A stretch of DNA of 64,000 nucleotides, taken from contig JAPLOF010000055.1 in the NCBI GenBank assembly GCA_026692665.1, positions 1 through 64,000 on the forward strand, in the 5' to 3' direction. Every line of letters starts with the position of its first letter. Position 1 is the stretch's first letter. The stretch comes from Planctomycetota bacterium. GTDB lineage: Bacteria; Planctomycetota; UBA1135; GCA-002686595. The notes below the pieces were generated by a model. The model had not been told where the DNA came from. It searched no databases and was given only the letters and a program-made list of their open reading frames with translations. Below, in pieces: positions 16,249-24,921 of the stretch. Made by a program: the position numbers and the translations under genes.

Positions 16249-16604
16249 GGAGCCGTGCGCCGGGAGGGATCGGAGGACCGTGGCTGCCGGGGAGGCCGCC
16301 GGGGAGGTTCCAGGGGGGTGTCCGCACCAGGCGGGGCTTCCCCTCAAGAGCGATTCTAGACCGGTCTGGCCGAAGGGTAACGCACTTCGAACGGAGAGTT
16401 CATCGAAACTCTGCCGGGCGGGAGTACGGGCCCGAACTGCCGGCGGGCGGGGATCTTCGGCAGCGGCACGGATCCCGGAGCGGGCCTGTGGCCGCGGAGC
16501 CCATGCACGGCCCCCCCCCGCCTGGCCCTGTACCACGCCCCTCGAGACCTCCGGGCCGAGACCCGCCCTTGCCGTGAAGGCGGCCGACCGGGATCCTCCC
16601 CCGC
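16249..16604. other. Divergent intergenic region between sigma factor and queG
   Basis: 356 bases without a gene. It must hold the promoters of the leftward sigma operon and the rightward queG. A G-rich stretch with runs of four to six G lies near 16292-16320, and a perfect 10-base palindrome AGACCGGTCT near 16357. A GAAC and a CGTTA occur in the sigma direction, but their spacing is shorter than usual for an ECF promoter, so I do not call one. Confidence 0.4.
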
Positions 16605-17780
16605 GTGTCGCGCGCAGAAGAAGTCGTCTTCGAGATCGCGAGCGAGCTGGGCTTCGACCTGTGCGGGATCGCACCGGTGGCGCCGCCGCCCGCCGCCGCC
16701 CGATTCGAGGCCTGGCTCGACGCCGGCCGCCACGCGGGCATGGACTGGCTCGAGCGCGACCGGGAACGCCTCGTGGACCCGCGGCGCGTGATGCCCGAGG
16801 GCGGCAGCATCGTGGTCCTCGGCCTGGCGCACGCGCGCGCCGCGGTCGAGTTGGAAGGCGGCGGACGGGTCGCCCGCTACGCCGCCGGACGCGACTACCA
16901 CAACGTCGGGAACCACAAGCTGCGCCGCTTCGCGCGGCGACTGGCCGCGGCCGGGTTGGGCGGGCGGAATCGGCGGATCGTGGATGCCGGGCCCCTGCTC
17001 GAGCGGTCCCACGCGGCGCGGGCCGGGCTGGGCTTCGAGTCCAAGGCCGCGAACCTGCTCCATCCGCGATTCGGCCCGTGGTTCTTCCTGATGGAGGTGA
17101 TGATCCCCCACGAGCTCGAGCCGACGACCGAGCCGCCGGCGGGCTCGTGCGGCACCTGCCGCGCCTGCCTCGACGCGTGCCCGACGCAGGCCATCGTCGA
17201 GCCGGGGGTCGTGGACGCGGGGCGCTGCATCTCCTACTGGACGATCGAGCACCAGGGTCCGATCGCCCCGGAGGTCCGCGAGCGGATGGGTCCGTGGGCC
17301 TTCGGCTGCGACGTGTGCTCGGAGGTCTGTCCGTGGGGAGCGCGGGCTCCCGATCTGGCGGAGCGCTTCGGGACGCACGCGGCGGTCGCGTCGAGCAGCC
17401 TGGTCGCGTGGCTCGAGGCGGGCGACGCCTTCACCGACCAGTTCGCGGCCTCCCCCCTCGACCGGCCGGGGCGCGCGGGAGTGGCACGCAACGCGGCGAT
17501 CGCGCTGGCCTCGGCGCCCAGCGACCTGGGCCGGCGGGCGCTCCTGCGCGCGCTCTCCTTCGATCCGTCGGCGGTCGTGCGCGAGGCCGCGGGCTGGTCG
17601 CTGGCCCGTACGCACGCCGCCGACGACGGCGTGCGGCCGGCCCTCGAGAGCGCCGCCGCACGAGAAAGCGATCCGCAGGCGAAAGAACTTCTCGCACGCT
17701 GGGCCGAATCGGCTTCCGAACGCGGGGCGCAGACGGAGTCGACGGATCGCAACACCAGCGGCCCGGCGTCGAAGAGTTAG
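16605..17780 (+). CDS. queG: Epoxyqueuosine reductase
   Basis: 391 residues, close to the family's 370-390. Two ferredoxin-type cluster motifs are clear: SCGTCRACLDACPTQAI and FGCDVCSEVCPW. Upstream, GLGFESKAANLLHP and GPWFFLMEVMI match the cobalamin-binding reductase core, and the C-terminal 100 residues are HEAT-like (REAAGWSLARTHA). QueG reduces epoxyqueuosine to queuosine in the wobble position of tRNA using B12 and two [4Fe-4S] clusters. The start is GTG 16605; no in-frame ATG is suitably placed. No other queuosine genes are adjacent. Confidence 0.93.
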   Translation: MSRAEEVVFEIASELGFDLCGIAPVAPPPAAARFEAWLDAGRHAGMDWLERDRERLVDPRRVMPEGGSIVVLGLAHARAAVELEGGGRVARYAAGRDYHNVGNHKLRRFARRLAAAGLGGRNRRIVDAGPLLERSHAARAGLGFESKAANLLHPRFGPWFFLMEVMIPHELEPTTEPPAGSCGTCRACLDACPTQAIVEPGVVDAGRCISYWTIEHQGPIAPEVRERMGPWAFGCDVCSEVCPWGARAPDLAERFGTHAAVASSSLVAWLEAGDAFTDQFAASPLDRPGRAGVARNAAIALASAPSDLGRRALLRALSFDPSAVVREAAGWSLARTHAADDGVRPALESAAARESDPQAKELLARWAESASERGAQTESTDRNTSGPASKS

Positions 17781-18114
17781 GACATCGCATTTTCGCCGGG
17801 ACGGAGAACCCCGCGCAAGCTGAGGAGCCTGCCCAGGTTGCGCCCACGCACAGAGCTCGATTCCCCGCCCACCGAGGCGAACTTCCAGACGCCGGGATTC
17901 GTCCTAGAAGCATGGGGTAGCGTTGAGAGCGGGAAGCAGCGTCGAAATCCATCGACACCTCGGAGCGGAGGCCGCGGGGGCGGCCGACGCGGTCAGGCGA
18001 CGGAAGTCCCGACGCACTAAGAAGTTGCAATTTCGCCCGGAGCTCGGCACGGCTCCTGGCCCGCCGCTTGCTCTACCGCTGTCCAGACCCGAGAGGCCAC
18101 AGGAAGACGACGCG
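17781..18114. other. Intergenic region upstream of the zinc-ribbon gene
   Basis: 334 bases between queG and the zinc-ribbon gene, with no protein gene supported. It contains GAAC at 17879-17882 followed after 17 bases by CGTC at 17900-17903, a spacing like ECF-sigma promoters, and reads toward the zinc-ribbon gene. The remaining sequence shows no repeat or RNA signature that I recognise. Confidence 0.3.
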
Positions 18115-18333
18115 ATGGAAAGCCCCGACTACTACAGCGACCACAAGTTCTGCGCGACCTGCCAGAAGTACGTCTCCTACCTGATGAGCATGGACCACTC
18201 GTACTGCACCGAGTGCGGCCAGCGCGTGAAGCTCTTCTCCCAGGCCGACTGGACCGACTTCCACGAGAACCTGAAGAACAACAAGCCCAAGGGCGGCCGC
18301 CCGCGCAAGCAACGCGGCCGCGAGTCGGCCTGA
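18115..18333 (+). CDS. Small zinc-ribbon protein
   Basis: 72 residues. Two CxxC knuckles, Cys13/Cys16 (CATC) and Cys31/Cys34 (CTEC), predict one zinc site. The C-terminal tail is basic (KNNKPKGGRPRKQRGR), as in nucleic-acid-binding proteins. Function is unknown; a role with RNA, DNA or ribosomes is a guess. An AGGAAG-type Shine-Dalgarno precedes the ATG. The frame is open further upstream, but that part has no recognisable features. Confidence 0.7.
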   Translation: MESPDYYSDHKFCATCQKYVSYLMSMDHSYCTECGQRVKLFSQADWTDFHENLKNNKPKGGRPRKQRGRESA

Positions 18334-18486
18334 TCGGCCGACGCATCCCGACCCGCATCCGATCCGCTTCGCGCTTCTCTCTCCGACCCGCCCGCGTCTG
18401 TTCGTGTCACCGCGCCCGCGAATTCTTGCCGAGTTCGCGGGCTTCTTCGTTCCGACGGACGTCCCAGGTCCGGCGGCGAGCGCGCT

Positions 18487-20073
18487 TCAGATCGCGTCCA
18501 TCGCCACCCGCAGGAGGGCCAGTGCCGCGGATTCGGGGCCCGTCAGCAGGTGCGGCGCCGCCAGCAGGTCGAGCGATTCGCAGGGATCGCTGGGCAGGTG
18601 GTACAGCCGCTCCGACATGACGCCCGCGTCCGAGTAGATGCGCATGTAGCGGTAGGCGCCGTCGGTGATGCCGCGCAAGTACGACGCGCTCGCCGGCGGC
18701 GGCGCGCCGTTCGGGAACGCCTCCGAGTACGCCGTCGCGCGCGCGAGCGTGCTCGTCGGCCGCGTGATGCCGTCGAGGAAGCTCTCCGCGTCGACGGCGG
18801 TCCCGCCCATCGCGGCATCGATGTCCGCCGAACGGAGGCCCGTGAGCTCCGCGATCGTGCGCCACAGGTCCACCAGGCCCACGAGCGACCGGCACGTGCC
18901 GCCGGCCGGCGCGATCGGGCCCTGGACGATCAGCGGGACGCGCGTCCCGAGCTCGTAGAGCGTGCGCTTGCCGTGTCCGACGAGCGCCGGATCGCTGATC
19001 ATCGTCCCGACGGTGCCATTGTCCCCCACGACCAGGACGACCGTCTGCGCCAGCACGCTGGCGGGAATGCCGGCGAGGAGTTCGCCGACCTCGTGGTCGA
19101 GGGCCTCGATGTTCGAATGGTAGATGAGCCGCTCGTCGTCGGCCTCGCCCGATCGCGCCGTGTCGCCGGCTTCGTAGCCCAGGAACGAGAGGCGCGCCGC
19201 CGTGCGCCGCGACAGGGTGGAGTAGGGCGGAACCTCGAACGGGGCATGAGGCGGGCTGAAGGCGACGTAGGCGAAGAAGCGCTCGCTCGAGGAGAGGCCC
19301 TGGATCCACGCCAGCGCGTCGGCGCGCGTCACCGCCGCGTCCCAGGAATCCGTCGACGGCGGGAGTCCCGGCACGGCGGGCACCTGCGCGGACGAGGACG
19401 ATCCGCAGCCGAGCGCGGTCCCGCCGAGCGCGGTGACCTTGCGCCAGTCGTAGTGGCTCGTGGGGTTGCCCATGAGCCCGTCGAAGCGCTCGAAGCCGCA
19501 CTCGGCCGGATGACAGTCGTCGGCCTCGTAGTCGGCGAGGTGCCACTTGCCGAAGGCGCCGCGGCGGTACGGGAACGTGTTCACGTCGCGAATGAGCTCG
19601 GCCACCATCGTCTCGCTGGTCGGCAGCCGGTAGCCCGGATCGTCGCTCGGGTTCACGGCGTGCCCCATGCCGGTCCGCATCCCGTAGCGCCCGGTCAGGA
19701 GCGCGGCGCGCGTCGGACTGCACGTGGGGTTCGCGTAGCAGCGCGTGAAGAGCACGCCGTCGCTGCGCAGCGCGTCGAGGTTCGGCGTCGGGATGGCCGA
19801 GACCTGCGGCGAGCTGCAGGCGACGGGCGGACCGCCATCGGCAGCGTAGATGCCGAGCTTGTCCGTGCCCAGGTCGTCGAGCACCACGACGAGCACGTTG
19901 AACTCGCCCGGCTGGGGCAGGCGACGGGGCGAGACGCGCGTGCGCGCTCCGACCTGCACCGCGTTCACCACCGGCCCACCGGGCGCGGCCGGACGGGACT
20001 CCGCGACGACGCCGAGGACCGAAGCCGCGAGGAGGAGGTGCCCGAGGAAGGAGAGTCTGCGTGCGCTTTTCAT
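18487..20073 (-). CDS. Exported sulfatase (type I, formylglycine)
   Basis: 528 residues with an N-terminal signal peptide. Metal-binding LDDLG lies near 65-69. The formylglycine motif is CSPTR at 118-122 (C-x-P-x-R; Thr in place of the more common Ser), followed by ALLTGRYG. GKWHLADYE supplies the second signature, and VVGDNGT the late metal-site block. It hydrolyses sulfate esters, probably of polysaccharides, outside the cytoplasm; the activating FGE is not in this window. Its start lies 19 bases after the stop of the propeller-like gene, with AGGGGA as Shine-Dalgarno, so the two form an operon. Confidence 0.92.
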   Translation of the reverse strand: MKSARRLSFLGHLLLAASVLGVVAESRPAAPGGPVVNAVQVGARTRVSPRRLPQPGEFNVLVVVLDDLGTDKLGIYAADGGPPVACSSPQVSAIPTPNLDALRSDGVLFTRCYANPTCSPTRAALLTGRYGMRTGMGHAVNPSDDPGYRLPTSETMVAELIRDVNTFPYRRGAFGKWHLADYEADDCHPAECGFERFDGLMGNPTSHYDWRKVTALGGTALGCGSSSSAQVPAVPGLPPSTDSWDAAVTRADALAWIQGLSSSERFFAYVAFSPPHAPFEVPPYSTLSRRTAARLSFLGYEAGDTARSGEADDERLIYHSNIEALDHEVGELLAGIPASVLAQTVVLVVGDNGTVGTMISDPALVGHGKRTLYELGTRVPLIVQGPIAPAGGTCRSLVGLVDLWRTIAELTGLRSADIDAAMGGTAVDAESFLDGITRPTSTLARATAYSEAFPNGAPPPASASYLRGITDGAYRYMRIYSDAGVMSERLYHLPSDPCESLDLLAAPHLLTGPESAALALLRVAMDAI

Positions 20074-20092
20074 GGTCCGTTCCCCTGGAGGC

Positions 20093-22396
20093 TCAGTTCG
20101 AGCGCGCGAACCGCGCGGAGTGCCGACCGTCGATCACCGTGAACGCCCCGCCGACGAAGAGACCTTCGCCGGACGGGAAGGCGGGCTTCGCGAGCAGCGC
20201 GTTCACCACGTCGTCCGCGCCGGTCCCGATCGGGTTCCAGGCGCCGTTCCGGAAGACCGCCAGGTTGCGCGCGCCGACGCCGCTCGCCGCGCCGAAGTCC
20301 CCGCCGACGACGAGCCCGGCCGGGCTGCCGACGTTCCAGCTCGCGAGCGCGCGCACGGTCGTCCCGCGACCGCCGGAGAACCCGGTGCCCACGGCGGTCC
20401 AGCTCTGCGACTGCGGATTCCAGCGCGCCACACCGTCCACGTCGCCGTCCCCGTCGAGATCGAAGTCGCCGCCCGCGTAGAGCTGCGAGCCCGTACCGTC
20501 GTCGTGCACCGCGAGGTCGTTCACGCTGCCGCAGCACAGCCCGCCGCCAGCCGCGGACCACTGCGCGCCGTTCCAGCGGGCCACGCCCGAGGCGCCCGCT
20601 CCGCCGGCGCGCGTGAAATCGCCCGCGGCCCACAGGCGGGGCCCCGCGCCGTCGTCGAATTCGACGAGGGCCCGGACCGCGTCGTCGGGACCGTTCGGGA
20701 GCGGGATCCAGCTCGCGCCGTTCCACAGCGCGACCGGCCCGGTCGGCAGCCCGCCGGCGCGGCGAAAGTCGCCGCCGACCGCGAGCTGGCCCTGCCAGGT
20801 CGCGAGCGCGAGGACGGGCCCGTCCGTCCCTCCGCCGACGTCAACCCAACTCGATCCCTGGAAGCGCGCGAGGTGTCGCAGCGGCGCGCCGGCCGAGCTC
20901 CGGAAGTCGCCGCCGGCCCAGAACGAGCCGGCATGGACCTGCACGGCGCGCACGACGTCGTCGACGCCCGCCCCGAGCGGGTTCCACTGCGCGCTCACGT
21001 CGTTCCACAAGGCGACGCGGTTCACGATCTGCGCGCCCGCGGTGACGAAGGCGCCACCGACCAGAACCGGAGCCCCCGGCGCCGGCTGCGCCGCGATCGA
21101 GTGGATCTGCGCGTCGAGTCCGCGACCGGTTCCGAGCGGCTGCCAGCTCGCGCCATTCCAGCGTGCCACCCCCGCCGTGCCGAGCGGACCGGAGCGCGCG
21201 AAGAATCCGCCGACGAACAGGCTGTCGATCCCGTCGCCGTCGTCGTCGACGGAGGCCAGCGCGCGGCCGATCGCGTTCGTGTTGCTGGCGGATGGCGCGC
21301 CCAGCGAAGTCCACGCGCCGCCGTCCCAGCGCGCGACGGAGAGCAGCGGCGCGGAGTCGAACGCGTCGGCGTTCGCGGTCACGCCGCCGACGGAGCGCAC
21401 GAGGCCCGTCGCGTAGAGCTTGGCCCCCGAGCCGTCGTCGAACGTCGTGAAGGCACGCAGGGCCGGGAAGGAACCGCCGGCCGAGACCCCCGTGGCGAGG
21501 TTCGAGAACCCCGAGCCATCCCAGCTCGCGACGCCGTTCGCCGGCGCGCCCCCGGCGTTCGAGAACGAGCCGCCGACGAAGAGACGCGGCGGCTGCGGGC
21601 CGATCCCGTCGGGATCGAAGCTCGCGAGGGACTGCACGGACGACACGCTCGCCGAGCCGGAGACGCCGATCCCGAGCGGCGACCAGCCCAGTCCGTTCCA
21701 GCGCGCTACGCCATGGACCTGCACGCCGGAGGCGCGCTCGAAGAAGCCGCCGACGACGAGTTCCTCGCGGGCCGGACCCGCTCCGTCGGGATCGTACGTC
21801 GCGAGGGACGTCGCGGGCCCGTCGAGGCCTCCGGCGAGTGGCTCCCATCCCGCGCCGTTCCAGCGCGCGATGCCGTTCACCGCGAGGCCGCCCGCGCTCG
21901 AGAACGCGCCGGCTGCGTAGAGCGCGCGCGGCCGCGGCCCCGGACCGTCGTCGTCGAACGCGGCGAGTGCCGCGACCGTGCCGTCGAGGCCCGCTCCGAG
22001 CGGATTCCAGGAGACGCCATCCCAGCGCGCGACGTGGCGCGCGGACACGAGGCCGGCGCGCAGGAAGTCGCCGCCGGCGAAGAGCCGCGCCGGCTGCGGA
22101 CCCGCGCCGTCCTCGTCGAACGAGAGCAGCGTCCCGACGCGGCCGTCCGTCCCTTCGCCGAGGGCCGTCCAGACCCCGGAGCGCCAGCGCGCGACGTGCG
22201 CCGCCAGGGCCGTCCCGGCCGCATCGAACTCTCCGCCCGCGTAGAGCGCCCGACCGAGGCCGTCGTCGTGGGCGACGAGGGCATACACGCCGCCCGAGGT
22301 GCCCGGCGCTTCGAGACCAGGTCGGAAGGCCTGCGCGCTCGCGGCCGGGACGGCGAGCGCCGCGAACAGGAACTGGAACGGTGCGCGGGATGCCAT
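20093..22396 (-). CDS. Secreted repeat protein with about 14 propeller-like units
   Basis: 767 residues. A signal peptide (ending near ASAQA) is followed by 13 full units and a partial fourteenth of about 52 residues. Each unit has the pattern LYAGGDF..AGG...VARWNG..W..LG.G....V.AL..FDDDG. The core marks are GG[DEA]F, ARWNG and a terminal W..LG. Such units form beta-propeller blades; 14 would fit two seven-bladed propellers. FDDDGPGPRP-type loops resemble calcium-binding turns. It probably binds extracellular polymers, and the downstream sulfatase in the same operon suggests a sulfated glycan. GGAGAT precedes the start as Shine-Dalgarno. No enzymatic motif is seen. Confidence 0.8.
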   Translation of the reverse strand: MASRAPFQFLFAALAVPAASAQAFRPGLEAPGTSGGVYALVAHDDGLGRALYAGGEFDAAGTALAAHVARWRSGVWTALGEGTDGRVGTLLSFDEDGAGPQPARLFAGGDFLRAGLVSARHVARWDGVSWNPLGAGLDGTVAALAAFDDDGPGPRPRALYAAGAFSSAGGLAVNGIARWNGAGWEPLAGGLDGPATSLATYDPDGAGPAREELVVGGFFERASGVQVHGVARWNGLGWSPLGIGVSGSASVSSVQSLASFDPDGIGPQPPRLFVGGSFSNAGGAPANGVASWDGSGFSNLATGVSAGGSFPALRAFTTFDDGSGAKLYATGLVRSVGGVTANADAFDSAPLLSVARWDGGAWTSLGAPSASNTNAIGRALASVDDDGDGIDSLFVGGFFARSGPLGTAGVARWNGASWQPLGTGRGLDAQIHSIAAQPAPGAPVLVGGAFVTAGAQIVNRVALWNDVSAQWNPLGAGVDDVVRAVQVHAGSFWAGGDFRSSAGAPLRHLARFQGSSWVDVGGGTDGPVLALATWQGQLAVGGDFRRAGGLPTGPVALWNGASWIPLPNGPDDAVRALVEFDDGAGPRLWAAGDFTRAGGAGASGVARWNGAQWSAAGGGLCCGSVNDLAVHDDGTGSQLYAGGDFDLDGDGDVDGVARWNPQSQSWTAVGTGFSGGRGTTVRALASWNVGSPAGLVVGGDFGAASGVGARNLAVFRNGAWNPIGTGADDVVNALLAKPAFPSGEGLFVGGAFTVIDGRHSARFARSN

Positions 22397-22578
22397 GGGG
22401 ATCTCCGGACCGGGCGGTCGGGCCCGGATCCGTGGCTCCGTGCCCCGCGGGTCCGCGCCGTGGAAGGAATTCCCGAGGATCTCGGCCCGCTTCCCGCGCC
22501 CGGGTCGTCGCAGCGCATCCGCCGTGGCCGCGGTCCCCGGCCACGGCTATCCTCCGCGCACGCCGCGGCCCGGCCTCC

Positions 22579-24003
22579 ATGATCCTCTCCACCGTCCTCG
22601 CCCTGAGCGCAGCGCACTCGCTCGCCGGCTTCACGCCGTCGGTCGTGCTCGCGGCCAGCGCGGTCGTGCGGGCCGCCACCGGCGCGGTCCCGGCGCGCGG
22701 CGAGATCGTGGCGCAAGCGCTCGACACGACGCTCTCCGCCGAGGAGCTCGAGGACATCCTCTACATCCGCCGCGCGGCGAGCGAGGACGGGCGGGCGGCG
22801 CTGCGCCACCTCGCCGAATCCAAGCTCCTCGAGCGGCTGGCGCGCGAGAACGGGATCCAGCCCGACGATGCCGAACTCGAGAAGCGCATCCGCGCTTTCG
22901 ACCAGGACATCAAGAAGGGTGGCGACGGCGAGGGCCTGGCGGGACACCTGAAGAAGGCCCGACTCTCGCGCGACGACTTCAAGCGCTTCCTCGCGCTCGG
23001 CCTCGTGCAGGAGGCGCTGACGCGGCGCGCGCTGGGCCTCGGCGACGACAAGCCCGTGACCGCCGACCAGCAGAAGATCTGGATCGAGGAGGAGCTCTCG
23101 AAGCGCGGCTTCCAGGCGTTCACGCCGCCGTGGAAGGACGGGATCGCGGCGCGCGCGTCGGACTACACGGTCACGAGCACGGAGTTCCTCGACTACCTCC
23201 GGAAGCGCCTTTCGGCGGACACGCTGCGCGAGGACTGTTACCAACTGCTGCTGCAGAAGCGGATGCTCGCGCGCATGCCGGACCTCGCGCCCGAGAAGCT
23301 GCAGAAGGCCGTGAACGACGAGCTCCAGCGCCGGCGCGACGAGGCCAAGCTCGACCCCAAGAACCGCGGCATCCCGCTGGACCAGATCCTCGCGGCGCAG
23401 GGCATCGTCGTCGACCGGCTGGCGGACGACCCGGCCGTGCGCATCTCGGCCCTGTCCAAGCTGTGGGTCGAGCGCTCCTACGATCCCGAGACGCTGAAGC
23501 GCACGTACCAGAACGAGCGCGAGCTCTTCGACGGCCTGTACGGGCCGGCGCACGAGGTCGGCTTCCTGTTCCTGCGCGCCGCGGGCTTCAAGAACCAGCT
23601 CAACCCGCGCACGTTCGAGGAGGCCGAGCGCGAGCTCGGCGGCTACGTCGGGCGCGCGCGCTCGCGCGAGGAGTTCCGCGAGCTCGCGAAGCAGGTGAGC
23701 GAGGACGCCGACACGAAGGCCGCCGGCGGCGAGATCGGCTGGGTTGGTCCGCTCACGCCCAAGGTGCCGCGGGAAGTGCGCGACGAAGTCGTGCGCCGGC
23801 TGGCGCTCCCGGAAGGCAGCGCGCAGGGCTTGGCCGGCCCGCTGCGCCTCCCGAACGGCGTGTGCCTGGCCTGGATCGGCCGCCGCCGTCCCGTGCCGAC
23901 CTGGGAAGTCATGTCCGGCTACGTGAGGGCCGAGTTGCGGCGCCGTTTCGTCGAGGATGTCCTGCCGCGCTCCGCGGTCGTCACCGTGTTCGAGGGTTCC
24001 TGA
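22579..24003 (+). CDS. Exported parvulin-type peptidyl-prolyl isomerase
   Basis: 474 residues. The N-terminal hydrophobic stretch suggests export. A long helical SurA_N-like chaperone region follows, and a rotamase domain lies near 360-455, with FRELAKQVSEDADTKAAGGEIGWVGPL and LPEGSAQGLAGPLRLPNGVCLAWI. The start at ATG 22579 is the first in frame after the divergent promoter region; the frame is open further upstream only as antisense of the propeller gene. A TATCCT box lies 27 bases upstream. The stop is followed after 3 bases by the first microcompartment pentamer gene, so it appears to lead that operon; whether it helps shell assembly or is there by chance is unknown. Confidence 0.8.
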   Translation: MILSTVLALSAAHSLAGFTPSVVLAASAVVRAATGAVPARGEIVAQALDTTLSAEELEDILYIRRAASEDGRAALRHLAESKLLERLARENGIQPDDAELEKRIRAFDQDIKKGGDGEGLAGHLKKARLSRDDFKRFLALGLVQEALTRRALGLGDDKPVTADQQKIWIEEELSKRGFQAFTPPWKDGIAARASDYTVTSTEFLDYLRKRLSADTLREDCYQLLLQKRMLARMPDLAPEKLQKAVNDELQRRRDEAKLDPKNRGIPLDQILAAQGIVVDRLADDPAVRISALSKLWVERSYDPETLKRTYQNERELFDGLYGPAHEVGFLFLRAAGFKNQLNPRTFEEAERELGGYVGRARSREEFRELAKQVSEDADTKAAGGEIGWVGPLTPKVPREVRDEVVRRLALPEGSAQGLAGPLRLPNGVCLAWIGRRRPVPTWEVMSGYVRAELRRRFVEDVLPRSAVVTVFEGS

Positions 24004-24006
24004 ACC

Positions 24007-24300
24007 ATGTTGATCGGAAAGGTCGTCGGCTCGGTCGTCGCCACGCGCAAGGACGAGAAGCTCGAGAATCGCAAGCTGCTGGTCGTGCAAGTGCACGACC
24101 AGAACAACAAGCCCAAGGACCAGTACGTGGTCGCGGTGGACTCGGTCGGCGCCGGCAACGAGGACATGGTGCTGTACGCGACGGGCTCCAGCGCGCGGCA
24201 GACCACCTTGACCGAGAACCGGCCCTGCGACGCGGTCATCATGGCGATCGTCGACTCGTGGGATCTCGGCGGCGCGAACGTCTACGAGAAGTGGTCCTGA
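24007..24300 (+). CDS. Bacterial microcompartment pentamer protein 1 (EutN/CcmL, BMC-P)
   Basis: 97 residues, the exact family size. MLIGKVVGSVVATRKDEKLENRKLLVV-type opening, VAVDSVGAGNEDMVLYATGSSARQT and AIVDSWD are the EutN/CcmL landmarks. BMC-P proteins assemble as pentamers that cap the vertices of protein-shelled organelles. It starts 3 bases after the PpiC stop and is followed, one base after its own stop, by a second BMC-P gene. Of the three copies it is the closest to canonical. Confidence 0.93.
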   Translation: MLIGKVVGSVVATRKDEKLENRKLLVVQVHDQNNKPKDQYVVAVDSVGAGNEDMVLYATGSSARQTTLTENRPCDAVIMAIVDSWDLGGANVYEKWS

Positions 24301-24301
24301 C

Positions 24302-24607
24302 GTGTACCTCGCGCGCGTGATCGGCCGTGTCGTGGCGACGACGAAGTACCCGGGCCTCGAGGGCGTTCCGCTGCAGTGGATCCAGCCGCTCGACGAGCAC
24401 GGAGCCGCGATGGGCGACGCGCTCGTCGCCTGCGCGGTCGTATCCACGGGACCGGGCGACCTCGTGCACTTCGTCGACGGCCGGGAGGCCGCGCTGGCCT
24501 GCCCCGAGACGTTCGTCCCGGTCGATGCGGCGATCCTCGGCTACGTCGAGCAGGCCTATGCGAACGGGAAGTTCCTGGGACGCGAAGTGGACACGGCGCG
24601 CCGATGA
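24302..24607 (+). CDS. Bacterial microcompartment pentamer protein 2 (EutN/CcmL, BMC-P)
   Basis: 101 residues from GTG 24302. The N-terminus (RVIGRVVATTKYPGLEGVPLQ) and C-terminus (PVDAAILGYVEQ) match BMC-P, but the central GxGxxV.....SSAR block is altered to STGPGDLVHFVDGREAAL, so it is a divergent paralogue. In Planctomycetes-type BMC loci several pentamer paralogues occur together, and mixed vertex types are thought to tune shell closure. Its stop overlaps the start of the third BMC-P (ATGA), indicating coupled translation. Confidence 0.88.
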   Translation: MYLARVIGRVVATTKYPGLEGVPLQWIQPLDEHGAAMGDALVACAVVSTGPGDLVHFVDGREAALACPETFVPVDAAILGYVEQAYANGKFLGREVDTARR

Positions 24608-24921
24608 TCCTCGCCGAAGTCGTGGGCACGATCGTCGCGCCGGTGCAGATCCCCGTGCTCGACGGCGAGACGCTCTTGATCCTGCGCCCGATCACGCCCG
24701 ACGGACGTCCGTCGGGCAAGACGCGCATCGGCGTCGACCGCGCCGGCGCCGGCGTCGGCGATCGCGTCCTGATCCTCGACGAAGGCAATTCCGCACGGCA
24801 GATCCTGGGCGATCCGAAGGCCGCGGTGAAGACGATCGTGATCGCGGTCGTGGACTACGTCGAGACGGGCGGCAAGCTCGCCTACGACCACCGCGAACCA
24901 AACGGGACGACACGACGATGA
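24604..24921 (+). CDS. Bacterial microcompartment pentamer protein 3 (EutN/CcmL, BMC-P)
   Basis: 105 residues from ATG 24604, which overlaps the upstream stop. The opening MILAEVVGTIVAPVQIPVLDG, then GVDRAGAGVGDRVLILDEGNSARQ and IVIAVVDYVETG are typical BMC-P. Its C-terminal tail beyond VDYVE is about 15 residues and basic/polar. Its stop overlaps the aldolase start (ATGA), placing shell protein and enzyme under linked translation. Confidence 0.92.
   Translation: MILAEVVGTIVAPVQIPVLDGETLLILRPITPDGRPSGKTRIGVDRAGAGVGDRVLILDEGNSARQILGDPKAAVKTIVIAVVDYVETGGKLAYDHREPNGTTRR

Noticed and set aside
14273-16327. Single 684-residue sigma/anti-sigma fusion in one frame
   Set aside because: The sigma factor is in a different frame and ends with TGATG at 15346; the upstream part of this long frame is antisense-like low-complexity sequence.
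16370-16420. ECF promoter (GAAC...CGTTA) upstream of the sigma gene
   Set aside because: The spacing is shorter than usual for ECF promoters, so autoregulation is not claimed.
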